Assembly (NCBI GenBank): GCA_030285985.1
Contig: CP127384.1
Location: forward strand, 2,840,501 to 2,904,500
Reading direction: 5' to 3'
Length of the DNA stretch: 64,000 bases
DNA from: Aquidulcibacter paucihalophilus
GTDB lineage: Bacteria > Pseudomonadota > Alphaproteobacteria > Caulobacterales > Caulobacteraceae
Numbering within the stretch: position 1 is the stretch's first letter; every line of letters begins with the position of its first letter. The notes beneath the pieces are model-generated. The model worked only from the letters and a program-made list of their open reading frames with translations, had not been told where the DNA came from and ran no database searches. Positions 45,392-54,339 of the stretch are shown here, piece after piece. The translations under genes and the position numbers were made by a program.

Positions 45392-47266
45392 TCAGGCCGC
45401 GGGGTGGTTGCTGGCGTCATTGGCCCCGTGGGACCAGCCCTTGATCAGGAAGCTGATCAGGATGAAGAACACGCCGATGGCGATGCCGCCGAGGCCCAGC
45501 TTCTCGAAGACGTCGAGCGACGTCCGCAAGGCCAGACCGGGGTCCAGCACCTGACCACCCACGGTCTCCGTGCCGGCCAGGCCGGCGATCCAGCCGCCCA
45601 CGAACTGGGCGATGGAGCTGGCCAGGAACCAGACGGCCATCATGAAGCTGACGACTGCCGGCATGGACAGTTTGGTGATCTCCGACAGGCCCACCGGCGA
45701 CAGGAACAGCTCGCCCGTCGTGTGCAGCATGTAGAGCAGGCCCAGCAGGACGATCGGCATCTGGAAGGCCGAGTTGGCCATGCCGGCGCCCCACACCACC
45801 ACCATGAAGCCGAGGCCGACCTGGAGCAGGCCGAGGCCGAACTTCATGACCGGGTTCGGGTCCATGTTGCGCTTGGCCAGGTACGCCCAGATGGCGGCCA
45901 TGATCGGCGCGAAGATCAGGATGAAGCCGGCGTTGAACGACTGTGTCTGGGCGGCCGTGATGGTCGCGTCGATCCAGAAGCCGGTGGGCGTGGCGATGCC
46001 CGCGGCCTCGAGTTGGGCCGGCGTGCCCACGGTGATTCCGAACAGCTGGAAGGCCGTCGGCGTCAGGCTGAGGTCGACGTTGCGGTCGGCGAACAGGTTC
46101 AGCGAGGTGCCGGCCTGTTCGAACAGGGTGAAGAAGACCACCGAGCCGAAGATCAGCACGACGGCCAGCATCATCCGCTCGCGTTGGGCCCGCGTCTGGC
46201 AGACCTTGACGATGACGTAGAGGATGAACAGCAGCGACGCGATCGTGGCGGCCGTCAGGACGGTGCCGACCATGGCGTTGCGCTGGACCAGGAACCAGAT
46301 CAGGCCGACGCCCAGGGTGCCGAGCAGATAGATCGACCATTCGCGGTTCAGCGGGCCGATCATCGGACGCTTGAGCGCCTCGGGGTTCGGCGGCTCGCCC
46401 TTGCCCTCGAGCAGGGGCTTGCCGAGCATGAAGACCACCCAGCCCAGCGCCATGCCGACGCCGGCCAGGCCGAAGCCTGCCCACCAGCCGACGGTCTGTC
46501 CCAGGTAGCCGCACAGCACCGCGGCCCAGAAGGCACCGAGGTTGATGCCGTAGTAGTAGAGGGTGAAGCCGGAATCCCGCCGCGGGTCACCCTGCGGATA
46601 GAGCTGTCCGACGATCGTCGAGATGTTCGGCTTCAGGAAGCCGACGCCCATGATGATCAGCGACACGGCCAGATAGAAGACGTTGACGCCCATCATGTCG
46701 CGGGTCTGGGCCATTTCGTAGGACCCTTCCGCCAGGGTGGCGGGCAGGGGCGAATCGGCCGGCATGCCGGCGACGGCGATGCCACCACCCTCGGCCGGGC
46801 CGAAGGCGTATTTCTCGCCATTGATGACGATGTTCACGTCGCGCGAGGCACCGCGGCCCTCGGCCGAAATCTCATAGGTCTGACCGCCGTAGGTCAGGGT
46901 CTCGGTCGCCGGGCGGCCCTCGAAGGCCATCATCCCGTGACCGGCCACCAGCAGCAGGGCACCGAAGGCGATGGCCTTGCGGGTGCCGATGTAGCGGTCG
47001 GCGAGAATGCCGCCGACCAGCGGCAGCAGATAGACCAGCGATGTGTAGGAACCGTAGGTCGACCCCGCCGTGGCGTCGTCGAACAGGAAATGCTGGGTCA
47101 GGAAGAAGATCAGGATGCCGCGCATGCCGTAGTAGGAGAAGCGCTCCCACATTTCGGCGAAGAACAGGATGATCAGTCCGCGCGGGTGGTTCTTCAGAAT
47201 CTGCATCAGCACGGGGATGCCCGTGAGCAGCGTAATGATCAGGCCGGCTATGATGACGATGTTCAT
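45392..47266 (-). CDS. Proton-dependent oligopeptide transporter (POT/PTR2)
   Basis: A 624-residue MFS-type proton/peptide symporter. The family signature EMWERFSYYGMRGILIFFLTQHF (about 39-60), FKPNISTIVGQLYP-like GFLKPNISTIVGQLYPQGDPRRDSGFTLYYYGIN and later AGTSLNLFADRNVD are clear. It is longer than the roughly 500-residue bacterial average because of an inserted soluble segment (about 125-185, TLTYGGQTYEISAEGRG...). Such inserts occur in alphaproteobacterial and Xanthomonas POT members. The leader contains a tRNA-like element. Confidence 0.9.
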   Translation of the reverse strand: MNIVIIAGLIITLLTGIPVLMQILKNHPRGLIILFFAEMWERFSYYGMRGILIFFLTQHFLFDDATAGSTYGSYTSLVYLLPLVGGILADRYIGTRKAIAFGALLLVAGHGMMAFEGRPATETLTYGGQTYEISAEGRGASRDVNIVINGEKYAFGPAEGGGIAVAGMPADSPLPATLAEGSYEMAQTRDMMGVNVFYLAVSLIIMGVGFLKPNISTIVGQLYPQGDPRRDSGFTLYYYGINLGAFWAAVLCGYLGQTVGWWAGFGLAGVGMALGWVVFMLGKPLLEGKGEPPNPEALKRPMIGPLNREWSIYLLGTLGVGLIWFLVQRNAMVGTVLTAATIASLLFILYVIVKVCQTRAQRERMMLAVVLIFGSVVFFTLFEQAGTSLNLFADRNVDLSLTPTAFQLFGITVGTPAQLEAAGIATPTGFWIDATITAAQTQSFNAGFILIFAPIMAAIWAYLAKRNMDPNPVMKFGLGLLQVGLGFMVVVWGAGMANSAFQMPIVLLGLLYMLHTTGELFLSPVGLSEITKLSMPAVVSFMMAVWFLASSIAQFVGGWIAGLAGTETVGGQVLDPGLALRTSLDVFEKLGLGGIAIGVFFILISFLIKGWSHGANDASNHPAA

Positions 47267-47279
47267 ACCTGGTCTCCCC

Positions 47280-47355
47280 GGATGCGTCGGGATTTGAACC
47301 CGCCGGGCGTCGAAAGCGCCCCCCCAATGTCCGTTCTACTCAACGGCTCACTCCC
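47280..47355 (-). other. Degenerate tRNA-like element in the POT leader
   Basis: On the minus strand a T-arm-like CGGGTTCAAATCCCG and a 7-base 3' acceptor-like CGCATCC are followed by G. 76 bases before that end lies GGGAGTG, which pairs with it except for one A-A clash and two G-T pairs. A D-arm-like CCGTTGAGTAGAACGG is also present. The anticodon-arm spacing is wrong for a working tRNA, so this is probably a tRNA-derived remnant. Confidence 0.35.
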
Positions 47356-47502
47356 ATATTGCTGCGCCCCACCTGACGCGCGAGGCCGCATAAGCAGCAC
47401 GGGGCGCATGACCGGACAAGGGTTAAGGGTAAATTGGCTGTGAGGTGGCGCGCCGACGGGCCAGGCGGCAGGATGGCTGCGAATCAACTCAGGCGCACCA
47501 GT

Positions 47503-48444
47503 ATGTTGACGACGCGGCGGTCAGCGCTGATCGGAGCGGGCTCGGCGATGACGCTCGCGGCCTGCAGCCCGACGTCGCCGCGCGCGGCCGGGAATGTGAT
47601 CGCGGCGGGCCAGCCGGCGGCCCTGCTGATCTGGGCCGTGGCCCGCGACCGGCTGGCGGGGTGGCCGCGCCGGCCGTCGACGGGCGCCTTGGCGGCGCTT
47701 CCCGATCTCGCGGCGACCCTGCCCGAACTGGGTGCCCTGGGCGGCGGGGGACAGCCCGCGAATCTCGAGGCCATGGCGGCGCTGCGGGCCCGGCTGGTGA
47801 TCGACTATGGCGACACCGACGCCGAAGACCACGCGCTCGCCGACCGGATGAAGACCCGGCTGGGCGTCGACTGGCGTCTGATCGACGGCGCCCTGACAAA
47901 AATCCCCGAGGCCATCCGCGAAGCGGGCGAACTGCTGGACGTGGGCCGGAGCGCCGCCGGTCTCGCCGACGAGGCCGGCGCGGTGCTCGACCGCTGGCGC
48001 CGCGCGCCCGCCGGGTCGACCTTCTATTACGCCCGCGGGGTCGACGGACTGGAGACCGGCTTTCAGGGGTCCCTGGCCACCGAGGCGTTCGAAGGGGCCG
48101 GCTGGACCAATGTCGCCGGAGAGTCGCGGGACATCGGTCGGGTGACGCGGGAACAGGTCGCCGCCTGGGACCCCGAGGTCCTCGTCACGATGAGCCCGGC
48201 CTTCACGCAGTCGGTCCGCCATGACCCGGTCTGGCGGACCCGCCGCGGCGGTCAGCGTCGACGGCTGTTGCTTCTGCCCGACCATCCCTTCGGCTGGATC
48301 GACCGGCCGCCCTCGATCAACCGGCTGCTGGCCTGCGCCTGGCTGGCCGACCCGGAGGGTGCCCCGTTGACGATCGCCGGCCTGACCCGTCGGCTGTACG
48401 GCATGGTGCCGGCCGAGGTTCCCATGCCGCAGTGGATCCGGTGA
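47503..48444 (+). CDS. ABC transporter substrate-binding protein (FhuD-like)
   Basis: A 313-residue periplasmic binding protein of the helical-backbone class for iron chelates or corrinoids. The N-terminus has a twin-arginine pair and a lipobox (TTRRSALIGAGSAMTLAACSP), so it is probably a Tat- or Sec-exported lipoprotein. Later segments (RDRLAGWPRRPS, VTREQVAAWDPEVLVTMSPAFTQS, SINRLLACAWL) match the class. ATG 47503 is chosen; ATG 47473 is possible. The next gene's GTG overlaps its stop. Confidence 0.82.
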   Translation: MLTTRRSALIGAGSAMTLAACSPTSPRAAGNVIAAGQPAALLIWAVARDRLAGWPRRPSTGALAALPDLAATLPELGALGGGGQPANLEAMAALRARLVIDYGDTDAEDHALADRMKTRLGVDWRLIDGALTKIPEAIREAGELLDVGRSAAGLADEAGAVLDRWRRAPAGSTFYYARGVDGLETGFQGSLATEAFEGAGWTNVAGESRDIGRVTREQVAAWDPEVLVTMSPAFTQSVRHDPVWRTRRGGQRRRLLLLPDHPFGWIDRPPSINRLLACAWLADPEGAPLTIAGLTRRLYGMVPAEVPMPQWIR

Positions 48445-49430
48445 GCCGGCTCCGGGGCTCGCTGCTTCCGGCCCTGCTGGTCCTGCTGACCCTGGCGGGC
48501 GCATTTCTGGTGCTCGCGACGGGGCCGCTGGGCGTGGCCCCGGATGCCCTGCTGACCGCCGTGGCCGGACAGGGAGCGCCGGAGGCGGAGCTGGCCCTGG
48601 CCCTGCGCGGCCCCCGTCTTCTGGCCGCGCTGACCTGCGGCGCCGCCCTGGCCGGGGCCGGGGCCGGGTTCCAGATCCTGTTCCGCAATCCGCTGGCGGC
48701 ACCCGACCTGCTGGGTGTGTCGTCGGGGGCCGGGCTGGGTGCAGCCCTGGCCCTGCTGCTCGGCGCGGGCGCGGCGCTGGTGCAGGGCGCGGCCTTTGCG
48801 GGCGGCCTCGCCGCCGGTGCCCTCGCGCTCGCCTGCGCCGCCCTGACCCGCAGCGGCGACGCCCGCCTTGCCCTGATCCTGTGCGGCGTCGTCGCCGGCG
48901 CCCTCGCCTCGGCCGGGCTCGGTCTCGTCGTGGTCGTGGCGGAGCCCTATTCGCAACTGCCCTCGATCACCTACTGGCTGCTGGGATCATTCACCCGGGC
49001 GACCCTGCCGGAGGCGGGCGGTGCCGTCGTACCGGTGGCCCTCGGTGCGGCCGTGCTGATCTGGCTGGGCTTCCGGCTCGACATCCTGTCGCTCGGCGAC
49101 GAGCAGGCGCGGTCACTGGGCCTGCCCGCGCGGCCCCTGCGCCTGCTGGCCCTCGCCGGCGCCGCCCTGATGACCTCCTCGGCCGTGGCCGTGGCCGGCG
49201 TGGTCGGCTGGATCGGCCTGCTGGCACCCCACGCCGCCCGGCTGATCGTCGGCGAGCGGGCCGGGCGGCTGATCCCCGCCGCCATGGCCCTCGGTGCCCT
49301 GTTCGCCCTGGTCATAGACCGGCTGTCCACCGCCTTCGGCCCGGCGGAGATCCCGGTCGGCCTGCTGTCCGCCGCCATCGGGGCACCGGCTTTCCTGATC
49401 CTGTTCGTCGCCACATCGAGGCGGTCATGA
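48441..49430 (+). CDS. ABC transporter permease, FecCD/BtuC family
   Basis: A 329-residue inner-membrane permease with about nine to ten hydrophobic segments. Motifs are LRGPRLLAALTCGAALAGAGAGFQILFRNPLAAPDLLGVSSGAGLGAAL (the family hallmark) and VAGVVGWIGLLAPHAARLIVGERAGRLIPAAMALGALF. The GTG at 48441 overlaps the binding-protein stop (GTGA). Partner of the neighbouring binding protein and ATPase; the metal or corrinoid cannot be told from sequence. Confidence 0.92.
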   Translation: MSRLRGSLLPALLVLLTLAGAFLVLATGPLGVAPDALLTAVAGQGAPEAELALALRGPRLLAALTCGAALAGAGAGFQILFRNPLAAPDLLGVSSGAGLGAALALLLGAGAALVQGAAFAGGLAAGALALACAALTRSGDARLALILCGVVAGALASAGLGLVVVVAEPYSQLPSITYWLLGSFTRATLPEAGGAVVPVALGAAVLIWLGFRLDILSLGDEQARSLGLPARPLRLLALAGAALMTSSAVAVAGVVGWIGLLAPHAARLIVGERAGRLIPAAMALGALFALVIDRLSTAFGPAEIPVGLLSAAIGAPAFLILFVATSRRS

Positions 49431-50149
49431 GCGGCCTGCGGCTGGAAGGTGTGGTGGCCGGACGTTTGTCCCGGTCAGGGGGCGGCTTCCGCCTGCCGCC
49501 GCTGGACCTGACGATCGAGGCCGGCGAGGTCCTCGCCCTGATCGGCCCCAACGGCGCGGGCAAGACCACCCTGCTGAAGACTCTCGCCGGCCTGCTGCCG
49601 CCGCTGGCCGGGGCGATCGTCGACACCGGCGCCCCGGCATATCTGCCGCCGCCGGGTGCCGTGTTCGCCGGCTTCTCCGCCCTGCATCTGACGGCGCTGG
49701 GTCGCGCCCGGCTGCGCCGCTGGTCGCCCGGCCTGACCCCGGAGGACCTCGACGCCGCCCGCGGCGCCCTCGACCGGCTGGAGGTGGGCTATCTCGCCGA
49801 CCGCCCGTTCGACCGCCTGTCCAGCGGCCAGCAGCAGCTGGTCCTGATCGCGCGGCTGTTCGTGCAGGACGCGCCGGTCTGTCTGCTCGACGAGCCGCTG
49901 GCCCTGCTCGACCCGGCGCATGCGCAGGCGGTCGAGGCGGCGATCCGCGCCCTGGCCGCGGAGGGCCGGGTGGTCATCGCCTCGACCCACCACCTGCCCT
50001 TCGCCGCCCGCGCCGACCGGGTGCTGGCCATCGGACCGGAAGGGATCGACATCGCCGCCCCCGCCGAGGCCCTCGCCCCCGACCGCATCCGCGCCCTGTT
50101 CGGGGTGGTGGTCGCCGGCTGCCCCTGCTGCGGTCAGGCCTTGAGTTGA
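49427..50149 (+). CDS. ABC transporter ATP-binding protein
   Basis: A 240-residue ATPase. Walker A LIGPNGAGKTTLLKTLAG (about 38-55), Q-loop region, signature LSSGQQQLVLIARLF, Walker B VCLLDEPLALLD and switch His in ASTHHLPFAARADR. Energises the FecCD permease; overlaps it by four bases (ATGA). The tail GCPCCGQALS adds three closely spaced cysteines (C-x-C-C), unusual for this family and possibly metal- or redox-sensing. Confidence 0.92.
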   Translation: MSGLRLEGVVAGRLSRSGGGFRLPPLDLTIEAGEVLALIGPNGAGKTTLLKTLAGLLPPLAGAIVDTGAPAYLPPPGAVFAGFSALHLTALGRARLRRWSPGLTPEDLDAARGALDRLEVGYLADRPFDRLSSGQQQLVLIARLFVQDAPVCLLDEPLALLDPAHAQAVEAAIRALAAEGRVVIASTHHLPFAARADRVLAIGPEGIDIAAPAEALAPDRIRALFGVVVAGCPCCGQALS

Positions 50150-50196
50150 GCCCCCGCTTGCCCGACGCTGGCGCATCGATTTCCGGAAGGCCGACC

Positions 50197-51261
50197 ATGT
50201 TCCGTTCCCGCCTCACCCTCGCCGCCGTCGCCCTGGCCCTGTTCGCCCCCCCCGCCGCCGCACAGGAGGCGCCGCGCTGGTCCTTCGCCATCCATGGCGG
50301 TGCCGGGGTCATCGAGCGCGCCAGCCTGACGCCCGAACAGGACGCCGCCTACCGCGCCGCCCTGCACCGGGCCCTCGAGGCCGGGTCGGCGGTTCTGGCC
50401 GCTGGCGGGTCCTCGCTGGACGCGGTGCAGGCGGCGATCGAGCTGATGGAGGACGACCCGCTGTTCAACGCCGGACGCGGGGCGGTCTTCACCGCCGCCG
50501 GGCGCAACGAGCTGGACGCCGCGGTGATGAACGGCTCGGACCTGACCGCCGGGGCCGTCGCCGGCCTGACCACCACCCGCCACCCGATCGCCGCCGCCCG
50601 CGCAGTGATGGAGCAGTCGCCGCACGTCATGCTGATCGGCGAGGGCGCGGATACCTTCGCCGCCTCGGTCGGGCTGGAGCAGGTCGACCCGGCCTTCTTC
50701 TTCACCGAGCGCCGCTGGCGGGGGCTGGAGGCGGCCCTGCGGGCGCAGAACCTGCCGATCCCGGAACGGCCGGCCGGCGCGCCGGGGCCGATGGCGGAGA
50801 GCACCCTGCCCGCCCCGCCGCTCAACGAGCGGAAGTTCGGCACGGTCGGCGCGGTGGCGCTGGACAGCCAGGGCCGGCTCGCGGCGGGCACCTCGACTGG
50901 CGGCATGACCGCCAAACGCTGGGGCCGGGTCGGCGACGTGCCGGTGCTGGGTGCCGGGACCTATGCGTCGAACCGCGACGGCTGCGCCGTGTCCGCGACC
51001 GGCGACGGGGAGTTCTACATCCGGGCCAGCGTCGCCCGCGACATCTGCGCCCGCATCGCAGGCGGATCGACAACCCAGGCCGCGGCCCAGGCCGAGGTGG
51101 ACGACGCCCTCTCTTTGGGTGGGTCAGGCGGCGTCATCGTCATGGACAGTCAGGGCCGGCCGAGCTTCGCCATGACCACCTCGGGCATGTACCGGGGCTC
51201 GATCTCCAGCGACGTGCAGGCGGGGGTCGCCATCTACGGCGACGAGGCCCTGCGCCCGTGA
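50197..51261 (+). CDS. Isoaspartyl peptidase / L-asparaginase (Ntn-hydrolase)
   Basis: A 354-residue precursor of the plant-type asparaginase family, which cleaves isoaspartyl dipeptides and asparagine after autoproteolysis. An exported form: signal peptide (TLAAVALALFAPPAAAQE). Then SFAIHGGAGVIERASL, NAGRGAVFTAAGRNELDAAVM, and the cleavage site before Thr216 in KFGTVGAVALDSQGRLAAGTSTGG. The ATG at 50197 is chosen for the signal peptide. The stop overlaps the next GTG. Confidence 0.92.
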   Translation: MFRSRLTLAAVALALFAPPAAAQEAPRWSFAIHGGAGVIERASLTPEQDAAYRAALHRALEAGSAVLAAGGSSLDAVQAAIELMEDDPLFNAGRGAVFTAAGRNELDAAVMNGSDLTAGAVAGLTTTRHPIAAARAVMEQSPHVMLIGEGADTFAASVGLEQVDPAFFFTERRWRGLEAALRAQNLPIPERPAGAPGPMAESTLPAPPLNERKFGTVGAVALDSQGRLAAGTSTGGMTAKRWGRVGDVPVLGAGTYASNRDGCAVSATGDGEFYIRASVARDICARIAGGSTTQAAAQAEVDDALSLGGSGGVIVMDSQGRPSFAMTTSGMYRGSISSDVQAGVAIYGDEALRP

Positions 51262-51629
51262 CCCAGGGCGCGACGATCGACCTCGCCGACAAGTTCGCCG
51301 CCTTCTCCGACCACTGGCGGCCGCGTGTCGCGGCGCAGCTGAACGGACAGGACGTGCGGCTGGTCAAGGTGCAGGGCGTCTTCCCCTGGCACAGCCATGC
51401 CGACGCCGAAGAGATGTTCCTGGTCTGGAAGGGCCGGTTCCGGGTCGAGTTTCGCGACCGCATCGAGACGCTCGAACCCGGCCAGTTCATCGTCGTGCCG
51501 CGCGGCGTCGAACACCGTACGGCCGCGGACGCGGAGGCCGAGGTGCTGATCTTCGAGCCATCGGAGGTGATCAACACCGGCGACGCCGCCGTCTCCGACT
51601 TCACCGCCCCGCAGGGACAGACGATCTGA
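51258..51629 (+). CDS. Cupin-domain protein
   Basis: A 123-residue single cupin. The metal-binding pattern is visible as FPWHSHADAEEMFLVWKGRFRVEF and PGQFIVVPRGVEHRTAADAEAEVL. Such small cupins may be isomerases or binding proteins; the substrate is unknown. GTG at 51258 overlaps the preceding stop by four bases, and its stop overlaps the next ATG by one base, so it is translated with its neighbours. Confidence 0.85.
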   Translation: MTQGATIDLADKFAAFSDHWRPRVAAQLNGQDVRLVKVQGVFPWHSHADAEEMFLVWKGRFRVEFRDRIETLEPGQFIVVPRGVEHRTAADAEAEVLIFEPSEVINTGDAAVSDFTAPQGQTI

Positions 51630-52135
51630 TGAGCAAGACCGACACGCCCGGCGTCATCGCCCCGCCGCCGCTGATCTATCTCGGCTTCCTGTTCGTCGGC
51701 TGGGGTCTGGCGGAACTCGGGGCCCGGCCGGAGGCGGTCGAGGCCGGATACCGCTGGCTGGCGGCTGGTTTCGGGCTGGAGATGGAGGTCCGCCGCGGCC
51801 TCGCCCTGGGACTGATCATCGGCGGCCTGTTGCTGGACGGTATGGCGGCGGGCCTGTTCCGTCGCCGAGGCACGGCGGTCGAGCCGTGGAAGCCGTCGAC
51901 GGTCCTGATCAACGAGGGCCCCTACCGTTTCAGCCGCAACCCGATCTACGTCGGCTTCGCCATCACCTACGCCGGCCTGGCCATCGCCATGGACAGCGCC
52001 CTCGCCCTGTTTCTGCTGCTGCCGTGTCTGGCGGTGGTCGACCAGTTCGTGATCCAGCGCGAGGAGCGCTATCTGTCGGCCAAATTCGGGGCGGACTACG
52101 ACGCCTATCGCCAGAAGGTGCGCCGGTGGCTGTGA
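51629..52135 (+). CDS. Isoprenylcysteine carboxyl methyltransferase-like (ICMT/PEMT) protein
   Basis: A 168-residue integral membrane methyltransferase with four hydrophobic segments. The C-terminal signature PYRFSRNPIYVGFAITYAGLA and VIQREERYLSAKFGADYDAYRQKVRRW matches the phospholipid/ICMT methyltransferase family. Bacterial substrates are mostly unknown. It starts overlapping the cupin stop (TGATG) and its stop overlaps the next gene (GTGA). Confidence 0.87.
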   Translation: MSKTDTPGVIAPPPLIYLGFLFVGWGLAELGARPEAVEAGYRWLAAGFGLEMEVRRGLALGLIIGGLLLDGMAAGLFRRRGTAVEPWKPSTVLINEGPYRFSRNPIYVGFAITYAGLAIAMDSALALFLLLPCLAVVDQFVIQREERYLSAKFGADYDAYRQKVRRWL

Positions 52136-52392
52136 CGGACGACGAACTCTCGGCCATGGCCATCGAGGAGCTGGACCAGGCCTGCAGCCTGATCTGGCCC
52201 GAACTGGTCAAGATCACGCCCTGGGGTGACACCTTCGTGGGCGTCGCCCCGTCCGGCCGCGAGGTCGAGGTCGAGCGCCGCTATCTCTGGGCCCATGAGC
52301 CCGAGGGTGCCGTGGCCGTCGAGATCGAGGTCCGCGACATCGGGGCCCGCACCGGGGCCGAGGCCAGGGCGCTGATCACCCCGCCCCGCTGA
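52132..52392 (+). CDS. Hypothetical small acidic protein
   Basis: An 86-residue acidic protein with no recognised domain. Segments: DDELSAMAIEELDQACSLIWPELVKITPWGDTFVGVAPSGREVEVERRY and AVEIEVRDIGARTGAEARAL, suggesting one small alpha/beta domain. Start GTG 52132 overlaps the upstream stop; GTG 52126 is an alternative. It closes the overlapping run that begins with the asparaginase gene. Confidence 0.65.
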   Translation: MTDDELSAMAIEELDQACSLIWPELVKITPWGDTFVGVAPSGREVEVERRYLWAHEPEGAVAVEIEVRDIGARTGAEARALITPPR

Positions 52393-52511
52393 GCGCCTCA
52401 AAAATCACCCCTGACGGGAATCGGTTGCGCCGTTAACCTTTCTCGTTGCCAAGCGGAGCCGTCGGGGCAAGATGCGCCCCGAACGGTTCTGGGTCTTCGA
52501 GAGGGAGCAGC

Positions 52512-53288
52512 ATGTCCTACGGCGCAGACTTCGCCAACGCCGACCCGGCCAACGCGCCTCTGGACGGACCGCTGTTCATCGGCGCCGATCCCTTCGTCTG
52601 GGGTGCCATCCTGCTGGGACTGGCCGCGGCCCTGCTGCTGGGCTGGTATCTCGGTGCCCGGTCAAACCACAGCCGCGCCGACGCCGCCCAATCGATCTGG
52701 AAGGCCATCCATGACGCGACCCGCTCCGCCATGGGGGCCGATGACAACGCCCTGAAGGGGAAGGCCGAAAACCTGTTGAAGGTCGTCGACAGCCGACTCG
52801 GCAAGACCCTGGGGCTGGTCGGTGGCATGTCCAAGCAGATCGGCAATCTCAAAAAGGCCGTCAAGGGTGAGGCCCAGGCGGACGCCCACGGCCATGGCGG
52901 GGGCCACGGCGGCGGCCATGGCGCGGGACATGGCGGCGGTCACGGCGGCGGCCATGCCCCGGCTCATGACGCCCATGCGTCCCATGAGGTCCATGCCAGC
53001 CCTGCGGTCACCATCGTCAACGTCAACGCCGGAGCGACCGCCCTTGCGGCGGCCCAGGCACCGGCCGACCCTCACGCACCGGCCCATGGCGACAAGCCGG
53101 AGAAGCGCGACCTGAGCCATCGCGAGCAGACCGACGCCCTGCGTCTGGCCGTCGCCGCCTTCAACCAGCATTGGCGGGAAGAGGCCCTCCGGGTTGGTGA
53201 ACTCCGCGCCGCCCATGCCGAACTTTCCAATCCCGGCCCGGCGCACAAATCGTCCGGCCACGGCAAGGTCTCTCACGGCGGACACTGA
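52512..53288 (+). CDS. His-rich membrane-anchored protein
   Basis: A 258-residue protein with one N-terminal membrane helix (GAILLGLAAALLLGWYLGARS, about 31-51). A helical region follows to about 120 and then a His/Gly block of HGHGGGHGGGH-type repeats (about 127-148, with more His to 165). A Pro/Ala segment and a final His/Ser tail end the protein. No family recognised. Tandem GGGH units suggest Ni, Zn or Cu binding, but no metal gene is adjacent. TTAACC just upstream (52434) could be a CtrA half-site. Confidence 0.75.
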   Translation: MSYGADFANADPANAPLDGPLFIGADPFVWGAILLGLAAALLLGWYLGARSNHSRADAAQSIWKAIHDATRSAMGADDNALKGKAENLLKVVDSRLGKTLGLVGGMSKQIGNLKKAVKGEAQADAHGHGGGHGGGHGAGHGGGHGGGHAPAHDAHASHEVHASPAVTIVNVNAGATALAAAQAPADPHAPAHGDKPEKRDLSHREQTDALRLAVAAFNQHWREEALRVGELRAAHAELSNPGPAHKSSGHGKVSHGGH

Positions 53289-53331
53289 AAACCCGGTTTC
53301 GCACATCCGAGAAACCGCCTAAGCCTGAGCC

Positions 53332-54339
53332 ATGAAACTCGCCTCGCTCAAGCACGGCCGTGACGGTCGCCTCGTAATCGTCTCCAGCGACCTCGCCTGG
53401 TTCACCGACGCCTTCCTGATCGCCCCGACCCTGCAGGCGGCGCTGGATGACTGGGACCGGCTCGAGCCCGACCTGCGCGCCCTGGCCGAGAGCCTTGAGC
53501 ACGGCGGCGTGCCGCGCGGCCGCTTCCACGAACGCGAGGCCGCCGCGCCCCTGCCCCGCGCCTATCAGTGGGCCGACGGCTCGGCCTATGTGAACCACGT
53601 CGCCCTCGTGCGTCAGGCGCGCGGCGCCGAAATGCCCGACAGCTTCTGGACCGACCCCCTGATGTACCAGGGCGGCTCCGACGGCTTCCTGTCGCCGCGC
53701 GATCCGATCCCGCTGGCCGACGAAAGCTGGGGCTGCGACCTCGAGGCCGAGGTGGTGGTCGTCACCGGCGACGTGCCCCAGGGCGTGACCCGCGAAGAGG
53801 CCCTGGCCTGCATCCGCCTCGTCGGACTGGTCAATGACGTCTCCCTGCGCAACCTGATCCCGGCCGAGCTCGCCAAGGGCTTCGGCTTCGTCCAGTCCAA
53901 GCCCGCCTCGGCCCTGTCGCCGGTCTTCGTCACGCCGCGCGCGCTCGGCGACCGGTGGGTCGACGGCAAGCTGAAGGGCGCATTGAACGTCCAGCTGAAC
54001 GGCGCCGATTTCGGCAAGGCCGACGCCGGGACCGACATGACCTTCGACTTCGGCACCCTGATCGCCCACCTGGCGAAGACCCGCAGCCTGTGCGCCGGCA
54101 CCATCATCGGCTCGGGCACGGTCTCGAACCGCGACGCCGACGGCGGCCCGGGCAAGCCGGTCAGCGAGGGCGGCCTCGGCTACTCCTGCATCGCCGAGGT
54201 CCGCACCGTCGAGACCATCCTGCGCGGCAAGGCCGAGACGCCCTTCCTCAAGGCCGGCGACACCGTCCGCATCGAGATGCTGGACGACCAGCACCACTCG
54301 ATCTTCGGGGCCATCGAACAGACGGTCGCAGGGGCATAG
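53332..54339 (+). CDS. Fumarylacetoacetate hydrolase-family protein
   Basis: A 335-residue FAH-fold enzyme that cleaves or isomerises diketo acids. KLASLKHGRDGRLVIVS, AYQWADGSAYVNHVALVRQARGAEMP and PVFVTPRALGDRWVDGKL match the bacterial form used as fumarylacetoacetase in tyrosine degradation. Catalytic Glu and metal residues lie in WGCDLEAEVVVVTGDVP and GLVNDVSLRNL. HppD lies 8.7 kb away on the same strand, which supports that role, but the genes are not clustered. Confidence 0.85.
   Translation: MKLASLKHGRDGRLVIVSSDLAWFTDAFLIAPTLQAALDDWDRLEPDLRALAESLEHGGVPRGRFHEREAAAPLPRAYQWADGSAYVNHVALVRQARGAEMPDSFWTDPLMYQGGSDGFLSPRDPIPLADESWGCDLEAEVVVVTGDVPQGVTREEALACIRLVGLVNDVSLRNLIPAELAKGFGFVQSKPASALSPVFVTPRALGDRWVDGKLKGALNVQLNGADFGKADAGTDMTFDFGTLIAHLAKTRSLCAGTIIGSGTVSNRDADGGPGKPVSEGGLGYSCIAEVRTVETILRGKAETPFLKAGDTVRIEMLDDQHHSIFGAIEQTVAGA

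Noticed and set aside
47280..47355. Functional tRNA gene on the minus strand
   Set aside because: The T arm and near-paired acceptor are present, but the anticodon stem-loop is about four bases too far and the acceptor has a mismatch. Reported only as a tRNA-like element.
47267..47502. Cobalamin or other known riboswitch before the ABC uptake operon
   Set aside because: I looked for the B12-box and related conserved cores and did not see them; the GC-rich stems present do not match a known class by eye.
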